Assembly (NCBI RefSeq): GCF_040954835.1
Contig: NC_090709.1
Coordinates: forward strand, 44,834,490 to 44,898,489
Origin: Lepisosteus oculatus
Taxonomy: Eukaryota > Chordata > Actinopteri > Semionotiformes > Lepisosteidae
DNA length: 64,000 bases
Reading direction: 5' to 3'
Position 1 is the stretch's first letter. Each line of letters begins with the position of its first letter. A model generated the notes under the pieces. The model was not told the origin of the DNA. It ran no database searches and saw nothing but the letters and a program-made list of their open reading frames with translations. Shown in pieces: positions 1 to 11,360 of this stretch. A program made the position numbers and the translations under genes.

Positions 1-1248
1 AGTTGATATTGTTAAACCACGTATTATTTTTAAATGACGCTACTAAGCACTGGCACGGTGTTAGTGCAGTCCTACCCAAGCTTTCTATCGACTGGATGAG
101 TCTCCTGTTCCATCTCCAATTCTTTCCGCACATTTCGCCTGTTTCACCACCATTATGATTAGACTATAGCCACTAATACGAGAATACTGTTCTGAAAGAC
201 TGTCTTAAATAATAATGTTGAAAAGGGTAATGATAAGAGTTTTTTTTCATTAAAGTAACCATACATTTGCCTGTATAGTACAACTTATTATCTGTATCCG
301 CAAATCCCCAATATTAATGCTGTCTCCTGAGAAACACAAGTGTAGAGTCAAATAATATTACAACAAATCTATTCAATTAACACCCCTATGTGACAGAACA
401 CATTTAAGACTTACACCCCTTTTAAATATGTATTTCCTTCATTTCAGTTCTCTCCCCGGGATACCTGAAAATTCATTATAGTATAATAAAGTCTGTGCAT
501 GCATTACCTGTAATACAGCTACTGATATAGATAACATTAAACTTCATTATTAAGATATTACACTTTTATTAATAAAATATGTATTGATAAAATTCCTTGT
601 GAATAATTGTAGTGTCTGGAAAGCAATTGTTCATTACTTAATGACGATATTATTTCCACTACATTCAGGACAGTTCCAATGTAATCTATTGTTCCACTTC
701 GTCTGCTTAGTCTCCTACTTTAGTAACATCTAATGGGGAGCAGCTGTTATTTTAGGTTTGTTGCAATTGAGAACAGGTTTGCTACAGAGCTGCTGACAAA
801 TTTCAGCAGCCAGTTTGTTGCAACTGACCCGTTGTAGCTACCAATCAGAAAAAAAACCAAACGCAACAACTTCAAAAGAGAAAGAACATTAAAAACAAAT
901 CTGGGGAACAACATAAACACAGAATCTAATGCGAGAGCTTTATCAAGTCTTCAGTGCTCCTCTTGTCTCAGTAGACCTCTCTCATATATTTGTGTACAGG
1001 TCAACTGGAGGTACACAGCTGATAGTAATTTAAGTAGGGAGCTGCATCACAGCATGCGTGGGCTGCAAATGGAAAAGTATAGGTTTATTCCATGCTGAAA
1101 ATAGAAGTAAACACAACGTTTCAGCTGTGGAGCCTTCTTTGATTGTGACTCGAAATAAATCTTTACTTGTTCGTTTGATGTTAATTTATCTCCATCAAAT
1201 ACCTAACAGTATCTAAACTCGACAGTTGCTCTCAGTAGCTAAAGACAC

Positions 1249-1342
1249 TGCTCCAGGTGAGGCTTGAACTCACAACCTCAGCATGACTCCGCTGTGCACT
1301 GCTGTATAAGTACTGCACACTGACCAATTGCGCCACTGGAGC
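1249..1342 (-). tRNA. tRNA-Ile (UAU) with intron, left-arm copy
   Basis: The cloverleaf with a 5' half ending in the UAU anticodon, then a short intron and a 3' half with the usual T arm, matches the vertebrate tRNA-Ile(UAU) family, which normally carries an intron. The 94-base length fits. The anticodon stem still pairs (CAGTA with TGCTG), although several bases differ from the right-arm copy. No clear T4 terminator follows closely. It could be active or recently weakened. Confidence 0.85.
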
Positions 1343-1419
1343 TGTGCAAGTTGTGCTCCTCATACAGACTGACGCTGCAGAAACACAGGGTGAAAACGGT
1401 TTCAGTTGTGGATCCATCT

Positions 1420-3010
1420 ATACATGGGGAACACTAAAATAGCAAGGAAAATACAAGAAAAGAAACTGAAAGAATTGTGCTAACAGCAAAGGGGAACTGA
1501 GGGAGGTGGTCAGACAAGTAAATCAGCCTGGCAGATTATTTGTATCGACATTTTTTGAGTCAGTCAGCAAACAGATTTCTCTTCATGTGCCTTAAACTGT
1601 GCAGTTTGTATCTTCGCTGTAGATAGGTTTCTTCAGAAGTCCAGTAAACTGACAATAATGGAGAACTAGCTGACGCACCCCGTCGTGAAGACCCTCTGTA
1701 AGGTGATTACACGTTTCAATTTCAAGTCGCCTCCTTTACACTCAATTGCAGCCCCGAAACTGAGAGAAAGCATGAGAAATGGCTTCAATTTCAATGTGAA
1801 AGTGCAGTACAGGCTCGATGGCTTCACATCTCCCATCAATCAAATAAAATTGCAGTAAAGTGATCTAAATATGACTCTTAAGTACTTGGAAAGATGATTA
1901 TTTTGAGCGTGCCTCCAAGGGTCTGCTACGAGGCTTAAGTTGGCTTCTGATTCGCCAGCTTCTTATGCGTGTTTTTCCTTCCACCTTAAATGGTGCTGCT
2001 GTGATGTTATGTCGCCTTTCGCCTGTAGATGGCTCTCTTCGATCAGTACTAATCCGGCTGGAATACTGTAGACATCTTCACTGAAAAGGAATATCCAAAT
2101 AAATAGCGACTGTCCAAATTATATTTTTGTATGGAATATATTTCAGAAAATCGCAAACCAATTTTAAAAACTCACCACAACACGGATTTACACTGGGAAA
2201 AGGTGACTGCACTTTCTGCTTATTGCTACGGCCTTCCCCCCGGTTATGAAAATGTCTCACAGTTCTAACACCGACGTGTGAAAGACAATGTAACAGACTA
2301 TCAAAATCCTGAAGTACAAGAAATTTTAATGCACCAGTTTTTTAAATATGACCCTCTGATCCTGGCATGTCAGTATACATTTCGAAAAAGTATGGCACCA
2401 ATCGCACGAATTGCAATGGCACAAATTGTTGAGAATATCACTGACCTTGCCGATATTTGCAGGGGATACGAATGTTTTGCACATGTTGAACTACAACACG
2501 TAAAAATTGAGCTTCTTAGTCAATATCACCGGGAATGTCCAATAATGACGAACATCAGTAGCTTCAAGGAAACTTTGACTCGCACATGGAGTTTTATCTT
2601 CAAATGGAGGGTGGGAGAATTTATTTGTACTCTCGTTGCTCATTAGCTAAACTATTTTAAAAACAGATTTGTTCGAGAAACTTGTAATCGCCTTAAAGAG
2701 AGTCTTCTTGAAGATGTGCACCAGCTAGCTCTCCACTGTCAATTGACAGGACTTTAGGGGAAACTGTTCTCATACAACCAACATACAAATTACACATCTT
2801 AAGGAACATGAAGAGAAATCCGTGTACTAAATAACATAAAATTGTCGCTGCAAATTATCACCAAGCTGTTTTATGTGTGTGACCACCTCTTTCCTACTTT
2901 GCAGCGACCACAAATCTTTCTGTTTCTTCATCGCAATTTTACTGTCTCTTTCCCCCATGTGGAGATAGATCCACAGCTGAAACTTTAGGTCAGTCCCTGT
3001 TACTCTGTCC
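1420..3010. repeat. Older inverted repeat nested inside the left arm
   Basis: Reading 1,420-1,760 on the minus strand gives a sequence recognisably related to 2,690-3,000 on the plus strand. Shared landmarks are a run meaning 'cacatgaagagaaatc', a 'gaccacctc' block, and a 'cccatgt(gg)agat(a/g)gatcca' end. The two halves are much more diverged than the two main arms, so the arm was itself built by an earlier inverted duplication. The right arm has the mirror arrangement at about 17,900-19,590. Confidence 0.7.
2278..2646 (+). CDS. Doubtful 122-codon open frame, left-arm copy
   Basis: A 122-codon frame that I cannot assign to any family. The mirror copy at 18,338-18,706 is also open at the same length. 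I see four base differences, two silent and two changing an amino acid (Ser/Asn and Glu/Lys). That is what a neutral recent duplicate would show and gives no evidence of selection. There are no visible splice signals, signal peptide or motifs. Non-coding chance is the more likely reading. Confidence 0.15.
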   Translation: MKDNVTDYQNPEVQEILMHQFFKYDPLILACQYTFRKSMAPIARIAMAQIVENITDLADICRGYECFAHVELQHVKIELLSQYHRECPIMTNISSFKETLTRTWSFIFKWRVGEFICTLVAH

Positions 3011-3415
3011 GATTGAAAGAGCTGTATTAAAGGCACTCCCATCTCTGCAGGAAAGTTATTGCTGCTCTCAACACAATATACTGCAGCCAAATATAGCGAT
3101 ACTGTCACTGCCTGTGGGCCACGTGTTCCTGCTGGCAGTCTATTATATCATGTTCATCCACACCCAGAAACATTACTTCATCGCTATTTTACTGTCCCCC
3201 ATGTGGAGATGGATCCACAGCCGAAACTTTAGGTCAGTTACTGTTACTCTGTCCGATTGAAAGAGCTGTATTAAAGGCACTCCCATCTCTGCAGGAAAGT
3301 TAATGCTGCTCTCAACACAATATACTGCAGCCAAATATAGCGATACTGTCACTGCCTGTGGGCCACGTGTTCCTGCTGTCAGTCTATAATGTCATGTTCA
3401 TCCACACCCAGAAAC
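2940..3415. repeat. Tandem duplication of about 240 bases in the left arm
   Basis: A segment running from the 'cccatgtggagat' block to the 'cacacccagaaacattac' block occurs twice in direct order. The right arm has the same tandem pair at about 17,570-18,045, so the duplication predates the palindrome. Confidence 0.8.
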
Positions 3416-3435
3416 ATTACTGCTGGAGCACAAGA

Positions 3436-3507
3436 GTTATATAGGCGCAGTCCATAGAGCAAGAATCTCTTAATCTCAGAACTGTGGGTTCAGCCCCCAC
3501 ATTGGGT
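3436..3507 (+). pseudogene. tRNA-Lys (CUU) relic, left arm
   Basis: Anticodon region 'CTCTTAATCTCAG' and a T arm like 'GTGGGTTCAGCCCCCAC' match tRNA-Lys(CUU). The acceptor and D arm are too altered to pair well. The mirror copy at 17,470-17,541 is decayed in the same way. Confidence 0.65.
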
Positions 3508-3992
3508 CCCTCTGTGTCAATTTCATCCACCCAATCCTCCTAGCATGACCTGATGGCGTAACAGTGATACACAGTACCCAGCGTAATTCAGCTTTCTTTC
3601 CACTTGATTCAGATTTTGATCTGAAATCATCGGCCGAACAAGAGTTTGTCTAAATCGAGGGAGATCTGCTCACAAGCAAGTATTAAACACTTCAGCATTT
3701 ACTGTTCGAATACCACACTTTGTCAAAACACTGCCGCTTCTTAAGCTAATAAGTAACGGTTTTCGAGCACGCATTGTATTGTTAATGCTTATATTAAAAA
3801 AGCATAAATTGACATAATGGAATTTGGACTGAACATAGTACTCCAGCCCCTTTACAACATTACATACCCACTGATTAAAGCTTAAAACTACAGCAGCAGG
3901 AGTAACAATAATGGCAACAACATGTTTGGAGTTGGCATTTCATGTATTCTGCGGAAACATCATATCGGAATGAACTGCCCGAGATAAAAGAG

Positions 3993-3994
3993 TA
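3993..3994. other. Empty Tc1 target site (TA) in the left arm
   Basis: The left arm reads 'aaagagTAattgcgg' without interruption. The right arm has the same flanks split by a 1,630-base Tc1 element with TA on both sides (15,353-15,354 and 16,985-16,986). This is the pre-insertion site. Confidence 0.95.
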
Positions 3995-4535
3995 ATTGCG
4001 GCTTCAGATCGTTTTTACAGAGCATTGCGTTGTTCTGTTCATGCTGACTACACACTTTACATTTGTCATTTACTGCAAGCGTTGCTTTTCCAGGTTTTTC
4101 TGAAATTCCTCGCATTTGAGCCAGCACTAAAATATTTAATTCCCGTCGCTGAATACATCGTGGAAACGGTATTTGCAACGGAATGCTGTCACACATGAAA
4201 CCTGTTTGTTATTCGGTTCTGAAGTTTGAAAATGAAAATAAAACGGGGGTCACTTCATAGGCTTGAAAGAAGTCCAAGCAGCATAAAAACCCACAAATTC
4301 TCACAAATTGCATTGTGTTGCACCTTTCTTCTGCTGCTGTTATAAATAAGCCTTAAACATTTGAATGCATACCCTACTGATGCTAATCACATTCACGTGT
4401 TTACGAAGCTTTTTTCTGTCCGTTATGTTTTTGCTAAGTAGTTTCTCCGTTTTCCTCGTACTGTGATTGTCAGCGAGCACAACAAGACTGAAACAGTGTA
4501 AAGGGAGGTAAAGAAGACAGGGTAAAACACCTGAC

Positions 4536-4642
4536 TGTCGGGAGTAGGATTTGAACCTGCGCCTCTATTTGGAGAGCGAAACACAAAGCTTAAAAGACAC
4601 GAAGCTGTGAATTTGCTGTTTTAAACTGCTTGACTATCCTGA
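4536..4642 (-). pseudogene. tRNA-Leu (intron type) relic, left arm
   Basis: The 3' part has a variable arm and T arm like tRNA-Leu ('AGAGGCGCAGGTTCAAATCC'), followed by a 'CCCGACA' end. The span is long enough for the intron of tRNA-Leu(CAA). Anticodon stem and 5' half are badly decayed. Confidence 0.55.
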
Positions 4643-4661
4643 AAAAAATGTGTGCTGATTG

Positions 4662-4976
4662 CTTCTTTCTTACCAAAAACCCAAACACACATTGAACATT
4701 TACCTCTACCATACATGTCAAAAGCTCACTCACCATCATTTTTATCCCTTTATTTAATTCTTTTGATGCATGTTTTTGCACATAACCTGTTACCTTTTTG
4801 TTGTTTTTTGCACATCGGCTGTTGTCTCTGTCTTTCTTTTGTTATACAATTGTATTGTTGTTGTGTTCTTTTTCTTTGTACTACTTCTACTTGTATGTCC
4901 GAGAGCTAGCTAGCATTTCGTTATACCATATACCTGCGTATGAGTATAATGACAATAAACTTGAACTTGAACTTGA
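4662..4976 (+). mobile_element. L2-type LINE 3' end, left arm
   Basis: T-rich 3' untranslated sequence ending 'gacaataaacttgaac' with short 'cttgaa' repeats, the usual terminus of fish L2 LINEs. No coding sequence remains. The right-arm copy (14,142-14,650) keeps about 230 more bases at its 5' side, so this copy has been shortened. Confidence 0.7.
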
Positions 4977-5343
4977 CGTAGTCTTGCAGGCAGTATATTA
5001 TTTTATCGTTTACTCGTTTAAAAGAACACGGTCTTCTAGTTCCTAAGTCAGATTTTTAGTGCTTTCGAACGTTACTTCCAACCTGGACTGACAGCTCACC
5101 CGATCTGTTTGTGATCAGACCATGGAGTCGGGGGCTATACCAAGCGCACGTTCTTTCCCAACGCTGAGGCGATTATTCGGAAGATGGGTGTGAAGAGAGA
5201 CAAACTTTGTCGACTAAAAAACAAGGCAGGATATGCACGAATACTTATCACTGGCAACAGTTATGTTCTCTTACTATTGAGACTCTTACATTGCGAGTTT
5301 TTTGAAGACTTTGAAACTAAAGGAAACGGGTGACAAATGAAAC

Positions 5344-5415
5344 AGGCACGGGTGGGGTTTGAAACCACAATCTTTGCTTTACAAAACCAACACTTAACCA
5401 CTTGGCCAATGCGCC
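5344..5415 (-). pseudogene. tRNA-Thr-like (UGU) gene or relic, left arm only
   Basis: Minus-strand cloverleaf with a tRNA-Thr acceptor and T arm and a UGU anticodon. The anticodon stem has one mismatch (TTGGT against AGCAA). At the mirror position the right arm has a tRNA-Thr(CGU) instead, so the two arms are not simple copies here. Confidence 0.6.
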
Positions 5416-6101
5416 TTTGAGGAAACATGGGAATAATGTTGTTCAAATTATTGTTTTCTGAATCTGGTTTACATCGCCTGGAGGCAGCAACAACAATAAA
5501 AGGGATACTTAACAAGGAGATACGCCGTAGCAGTGTGACTCCAACAGATGCTCCTGAAGAGGCTGGAGGTTTAAGCCAGCTCTTTAGAGCGCTCGGCTGC
5601 GTTACTATCAACAGCGGCTCTTCAGCTCTTGTTGTTTGAACTAGTGGTTTTATAACGCGTGGAAACGACCGCAACTTCGTTTTCTGAGATGCTTTCTCTC
5701 ACGTGGTGAAATCTCGACCTCTTTGGCATCTCTGGCTTTAGTTCTTCTGTAGAGCACCTCTGCTTATAGTGCCCTTGAAGTCATTTTATTTTTACAGGAA
5801 GATGCATTCCCTAACGATCTCTCCTGTTTTAGAAATGCTTCATAAGGCGTGTCTGATTCAACGGACAAACAGTATACTAATTGTACAATGCAGATCTATG
5901 CGGCATTCGTACTGGATTTGACTGGGATTCTGAAATACTTCTTGAAAAGGTATTCAGATTTTCTTGAACCTATAATAAAAACACAGACCTGAAACTCCCT
6001 AGCTTCCAATCTCTGATGTTGCTGTCCTTAAACTCGGACGTGATGTTCTGCAGACGTGTGCATAATGTCCTGTTTTCTTACAATGTAGACATTATGCTGT
6101 T

Positions 6102-6151
6102 CACGCTCTTCGGTTTACGAGACCGACGCCTTACCACTTTGCCACCGCGCC
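6102..6151 (-). pseudogene. 5' half of tRNA-Thr (CGU), left arm
   Basis: Fifty bases match the first two thirds of the right-arm tRNA-Thr(CGU), including the anticodon arm. The sequence then jumps, at the shared 7-mer GAGCGTG, into a second copy of the neighbouring gag-derived sequence. The gene cannot be functional because the T arm and 3' acceptor are lost. Confidence 0.8.
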
Positions 6152-6293
6152 TTCGCGGAAACATGGGAATGTAAACCGGAGGCAGCAACAACAATAAAAG
6201 GGATACTTGTCCTTAAACTCGGACGTGTTGTTCTGCAGACATGTGCACAATGTCCTGTTTTCTTGCAGTGTAGACATTTTGCTGTTCACGCTC
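6102..6293. repeat. Local duplication joined at a GAGCGTG microhomology
   Basis: The 7-mer (CACGCTC on the plus strand) occurs at 6,102-6,108 and 6,287-6,293, and the flanking sequence continues into near-identical neighbours at both. The unit of about 185 bases has been repeated in the left arm only. Confidence 0.7.
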
Positions 6294-7268
6294 CGCATTC
6301 ATCTGCTTTGTGCGTTATTAGTCCGCACCTGTAACATGTAATGTCAGCCGTCCCCTGTTCTTCTATATCTCTAGCATGACTGCGTCCGGCTGCTCGGCTT
6401 TTGTTTGTAAAGTTTGAGCGAGCGCCCCGTTCAGTGTCACTTTGTCACTGTGGTCAGAAAGCATTCTTGAATTTGCTTGAGCTGCTTCATGAATTCTAGC
6501 GACTGTAAGAGCTCTTTCTATAGTCAGCCCTTCCTCCTGCAGCAATTTATAGTCTCTTATGTGCACATTTTTCCACAAGTTGATCTCTTAACATGTCAGT
6601 TTCCAATACTCCAAAGTCACACGATTTAGCCAGTTCTCTTAGTGCAGTCACAAAAGCATCAACAGATTCGTCCTGAGCCTTAGTTCTCTGCCTAAATTTA
6701 TGCTGTTCCAAAACAACATTTCTCCGCGGCGTAAAGGAAGCGTCTGAGGCAGCTACAGTCTGTTCATATGTACTTTTTACTCCAGGGAGGTTGGCGAAAA
6801 TCCGCTGCACGGGAGCCCCGATAGAGTGCAGTAATGTGTAGCCCGTCTCACGGCATCCTGAGCTTCTGTAGATCCACTGGCTATTTAAAATAATCTGTAC
6901 GACTCCATCCATATCTTGTATTCCGTATACAAATCCGGGGCTCCGAGGTTCAGTAGAAGCGGTGGAAAAAGCTGGGCATAAGCAAACCTTCTCGGCGTGG
7001 CTGCCATGGCGCAAGCTAAACGAAAACTCCGAAAATTCAGAAGTTCGTTTCTACCAGCAAGAGAACTAAAATCTGCAGTGTTCTGCTCGCTTTGAGTCCG
7101 TCAACCACTCATCTCTCGTCGCCATAAATGTTGTGTATCTTAATAAAGAGACGTTTTTATATTATTTTAACTATTTTGTTAACTACACAGATCACGCCCT
7201 TACACCATATATTCCCGCCTTTTACTCTCTCGTTCTGTTGTCTCGCGATGTCTACTCACTATACTACA
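6211..7268 (-). mobile_element. Ty3/gypsy fossil, LTR edge plus gag, left arm
   Basis: Fossil LTR retroelement. Reading the minus strand there is LTR-like sequence with a polyadenylation signal, a primer-site-like 'tggcgacgag' just after it, then gag sequence ending in two CCHC zinc knuckles (C-x2-C-x4-H-x4-C). Pol and the far LTR are absent. It is broken, with more than one break. Shared with the right arm, so older than the palindrome. Confidence 0.8.
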
Positions 7269-7406
7269 TTTAGCATGACTTCTTGTTGCAATTGAGCTCA
7301 AAGCTGGAGATGATCTCCATATTCTACCGCCGTAACTAGTCCGAAACGTAGTACACAGTACACACTTTTTAAGTGAACTCAGGTTGTTAAAAAATTAAAC
7401 CAGCGA

Positions 7407-7475
7407 CCTGTCACAGAAACGTACCCCGGTCTCCCGCGCAACAAGCGGGGGTACTCAGCACTATACTAACGAGGA
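7407..7475 (-). pseudogene. tRNA-Asp-derived relic with GUU anticodon, left arm
   Basis: The first half is the tRNA-Asp 5' half ('TCCTCGTTAGTATAGTG') with an intact anticodon stem, but the loop reads GUU (Asn) instead of GUC. The 3' half does not pair with the 5' acceptor. A non-functional derivative. Confidence 0.6.
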
Positions 7476-8310
7476 GCGCTTGTCTGCAGCTGAGCGTCAG
7501 CTCTGTTTACTGTCAGCAGTCATTTCCTCATTTCCAAAGACTTTTTCACCTGCTCTCAGCTTTTAAAGACGGTCATAAACGCTCAAGAAGTAATTAATGT
7601 CAGTTGGAAGTCTGTTTCTGTTGTCTCAGCTCTTGATAAAGAAAAGCCGTGCGTGGGAGAGTCCCTCTCTGAAGAAGTTTGCCGTCACTCTGCGAGGGAG
7701 AAGAGCCATCAACCACCGAGGCAACCACTGAGACAGTTAACATTAAACACGTGAAATGCGAGATGTTGTGATTTTTTTCCCGCTTGAGGCTTCTATCGTT
7801 TCTACTCTAACGAGAAAGACCTCTTTATTAGACGTGAGATTTTAAGATCTACTCACACCGTGTTGCCATTAAGGCTACCTAGTTAAAAAAAAATTATCGT
7901 CATCTTTTTGAACGTGATTATTAGACACCCGTTAAATCTCCACCGAGGTTTCTTGAGAGATCGTTCAGCGAGCGAGTATTTAAAAACTAGGTCGCTTCCA
8001 ACCTCTGCTGTCACTGTAAGCTCGGGCGTGATGATGTGCAGTGTGCCTTTCCTCTTGTCGTATTCAAGAGTACTCACTGTGTGAGCGCCTCACTGCGTGT
8101 TCTGTACTCTACTGTGATTTAATTTAGATGAGTACGTGGAGTAGAGTGACAAGATCTACTTGAACATTTTCGGTTTGTGAAATGAAACACTAAATACACT
8201 ACTGTAAATACAAGTAATGGACATTTAAAATAACTACAGTAAAGCTAGAAGAGTGAAAGATAAAAGACTATTTAGAATGACATTCACAATAGAATTAAAA
8301 ACGGCACAAC

Positions 8311-8383
8311 CGCCCGAAAAGGGACTTGAACGCTGGGACCTCAGATTAAAAGGCTGATGCTTTACCGAATGAGCTATCCGGGC
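8311..8383 (-). pseudogene. tRNA-Lys (UUU), left-arm copy, probably decayed
   Basis: A 73-base tRNA-Lys(UUU). The acceptor stem pairs and the T loop is normal (TTCAAGT), but one anticodon-stem pair and two T-stem pairs are lost compared with the right-arm copy. No T4 terminator follows closely. Probably inactive or weak. Confidence 0.7.
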
Positions 8384-8956
8384 TCCGAAAGAACGCCGAC
8401 ACTGTCGGGATCCTCGCAAGTCACGTGTCTCTTGTGCCGAAGAGCAGTCATACCTGACCCGTCTGGAATGACCACTGACAGACTTTATCCAGAAGCGACG
8501 GCACCACTTCCAGTAGAATGAGTGAAAAATACAGCATGACATGGGTAGTTAAGGGGCTCCCACAATCCATCTTTCCTCACATTACTGATTTTTTTCAATA
8601 GCATTTTGACCTTTTTTCACATTCAGATTTTTTTCACATTTAATAAAATCTTTTAATCAACAACATTAAAAAGAAAACAAATGGAACATTTTTTGGAACA
8701 ATAATTAAAAAAAAAACTTTCAATGCCTTGGTTGTATGCGTTTATAAAGGGAGTTGCAACAGTGCTGAAATGTAAAGAGCATTTCTGTAGAGAAAACAGC
8801 ATTTTTTCTGCCTTGATGTTAAGCTTAGGGAGAATGTCTTTTAGAAATTCTATTTTATAACACCTTGCACAGCCTCCCGGCAGACTAACAAATATTTTTT
8901 TGAGAAATTGGCTAACACACCGGAAGACACTAACGTTTATTTACGTTAGAGTATGT

Positions 8957-10704
8957 AAAACTCAGGCTTTAACAGATGTTCATGATGTTTCACACGGGGT
9001 GTTACCTGTTGTAGTGTTTCAAAAGATGTGTTAGCGGACCACAAATTATCTTGAAAAGATTTGGGTTTTCAAACCCGACTTAATTATTTGGAAGGCGCCT
9101 GTACCACCAACGCACTTCCGAGAAGCACCTGCAAATTATCACAATCCTCTCTCTCACCTACAAAGTTATGGAGACACAGACGTCCAGTGAAAACTAATTT
9201 TATTCACTCAAGTCTCCACTCTTTTGTTGTGATGTCATTTTAATTAATATTAGCTCTGATAAGGTGTCGTTTTTGCCTCTTAAAGTTAAAGTCTGCTCCT
9301 TTCTTCCTGGTATAGAAATAACATGTTCCATCTTTGTTTAAAAACACCACTAAAAGTACATTATTCAGCTCTAACGCCTGTGTGCATTGACAAGACATCT
9401 CAAAAGCACTTATCAAATAAGAACACGATCCTTCCTGTTACCATTCCTTTGGTTGGGGCGTTGTTTCACCCTTTTATTTTCTTCTACAATATTTGCAGAC
9501 AGGGTTTTATCACTCGAGTTGTACAGAATAAGTGTGCATCGGTCCATGAAAATCATCAGTAGTGCTGTTTTTCTATGCATAGTTTAATCAAGAGCACTTA
9601 AAAGATGCAAAAAGCTTTCAAATAAAACAGAATTGAAAGACAGTCGAGTAATTAGGTAGAAAAAAAGCACTTCCCCGTCTGGGAATTAACCACAGTCGCA
9701 CGTGTGACTGGATACAAAAATAATAGATTAATTTGTGCCCAGTCTCTTGAAGCTTCAATGCGATTATTTTTCCTTCCTTATTTCTTCATTCCCATGAATT
9801 TACTGTGTAGTAGAGGAAACGCGAAAGTGGGAAACTGCAGGCATTCTTCGTGAGTGGTGGATTGTGATCAGTGAGCATCTGCACATCTCTAAGTCTGTTC
9901 CTTTACGGTTTTCATTGGGGATGTAGCTCAGTGGTAGAGCGCATGCTTCGCATGTATGAGGTCCCGGGTTCAATCCCTGGCATCTCCAGGTGCTTTATAT
10001 TACAGTACTCACATTGCAATCTTCTGTTGAGTGAGAACTCTTTCCTTGTGTTCAGAGAGAGCCAGGTTTACACAACTAAATGCAGGCACACTCGACATGC
10101 TGCAGAGTTGCGCTGCTGTTTTAAATGTACCTCATTTAGTTCTGTTAAATCCTAAATTATTTGAACTAACCCTAACCCTAATAATTTTGTTCAAATTCAG
10201 GAAATCCAGAGATTGCTTCACACTTGCCGTGGCTGTTGCAGAAAACACCTCTTGAATCTCACCCGGGATTTCTTGAGAGATCATTCAGAGAGCGAATCCT
10301 CCTTCTGAACTCCGCACTGTCCTGTACTGCTCTCGTGTAGCTGTGAAGCACAGCCATAAACACACTTTGAACTTTTTCCGTTTGTTAATGAAAATGCAAA
10401 AGAGCATGACAAGTATTGATCGTATAAAATATCCATGGCACAACTGGAGAAAGTACTGAAGGACGACACATCGACTTTTGATGATTACAAGAGATTCAAG
10501 AAACACAACCGTCCGCACCTGGGTTTTGATCCTGAATGCTAGAGTTAAAAGAACATAAGCGACGTTTATGACCTATAAACTCTCTAAATTGTCTTATAAT
10601 TTATTAAATAAAACACTTTCTTAATAATTACTTACTGATGATAGACGATTTATTGAATTTTAACAAAATCACAATTACAAACTTTTTCGGTTAAACTGTT
10701 ATTC
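8957..10704. other. Palindrome spacer (loop), mostly non-coding
   Basis: This is the unpaired centre between the two arms. It holds a tRNA-Ala gene at 9,917-9,988. Bases near 10,255-10,310 resemble arm sequence around 7,930-7,980, so the spacer itself includes older copies of arm material. No protein gene is supported: open frames here are short and lack family motifs. Confidence 0.8.
9917..9988 (+). tRNA. tRNA-Ala (CGC) in the palindrome spacer
   Basis: A 72-base cloverleaf with a GGGGATG acceptor pairing with CATCTCC, the D arm GCTC...GAGC, anticodon CGC in a paired stem and a T arm with TTCAATC. Discriminator base A fits Ala. The nearest T run downstream is only three bases, so termination may be weak. 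It lies between the arms and has no mirror partner. Confidence 0.9.
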
Positions 10705-11287
10705 ACATACTCTAACGTAAATAAACGTTAGTGTCTTCCGGTGTGTGAGCCAATTTCTCCCAAAAATATTCGTTAGTCTGTCGGGAGGCTGTGCAGGGTG
10801 TTAAGAAATAGAATTTCTAAAAGACAGGCTCCCTAAGCTTAACATCAAGGCAGAAAAAATGCTGTTTTCTCTAAAGAAATGCTCTTTACATTTCAGCACT
10901 GTTGCAACTCCCTTTATAAAGGGTGTGCACACGTATACAACCAAGGCATTGAAAGATTTTTTTTAATTATTGTTCCAAAAAATGTTCCATTTGTTTTCTT
11001 TTTAATGTTGTTGATTAAAAGATTTTATTAAATGTGAAAAAAATCTGAATGTGAAAAAAGGTCAAAATGCTATTGAAAAAAATCAGTAATGTGAGGAAAG
11101 ATGGATTGTGGGAGCCCCTTACCTCCCCATGTCATGCTGTATTTCTCTCTCATTCTACTGGGAGTGGTGCCGTCGCTTCATGATAAAGTCTGTCAGTGGT
11201 CATTCCAGACGGGTCAGGTATGACTGCTCTTCGGCACAAGAGACACGTGACTTGCGAGGATCCCGACAGTGTCGGCGTTCTTTCAGA

Positions 11288-11360
11288 GCCCGGATAGCTC
11301 AGTCGGTAGAGCATCAGACTTTTAATCTGAGGGCCCAGGGTTAAAGTCCCTGTTCGGGCG
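11288..11360 (+). tRNA. tRNA-Lys (UUU), right-arm copy
   Basis: A 73-base gene matching vertebrate tRNA-Lys(UUU): 'GCCCGGATAG' acceptor/D region, D arm, TTT anticodon in a fully paired stem, and acceptor closing in 'TTCGGGCG'. The only notable change is in the T loop, 'GGTTAAAGTCC' where the family has 'GGTTCAAGTCC'. That base lies in the B box of the internal promoter, so activity is uncertain. Confidence 0.8.

Larger units (their letters stand above)
1..8956. repeat. Left arm of a giant imperfect inverted repeat
   Basis: Reading the reverse complement of this segment reproduces 10,705-20,988 nearly base for base. Base 1 pairs with base 20,988, and bases 8,951-8,956 pair with 10,705-10,710. 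The arm starts at or before the window edge, so its true length is unknown. It contains tRNA genes and relics, an L2 3' end and a Ty3/gypsy gag fossil. Sample stretches differ from the other arm by roughly one to a few percent (about 4 differences in the 369 bases at 2,278-2,646). A simple read fold-back artefact would give near-identical arms, so this is more likely real. Confidence 0.95.

Noticed and set aside
9061-9587. Short protein frames in the palindrome spacer
   Set aside because: Overlapping frames of 60-80 codons with no motifs, splice context or mirror conservation.
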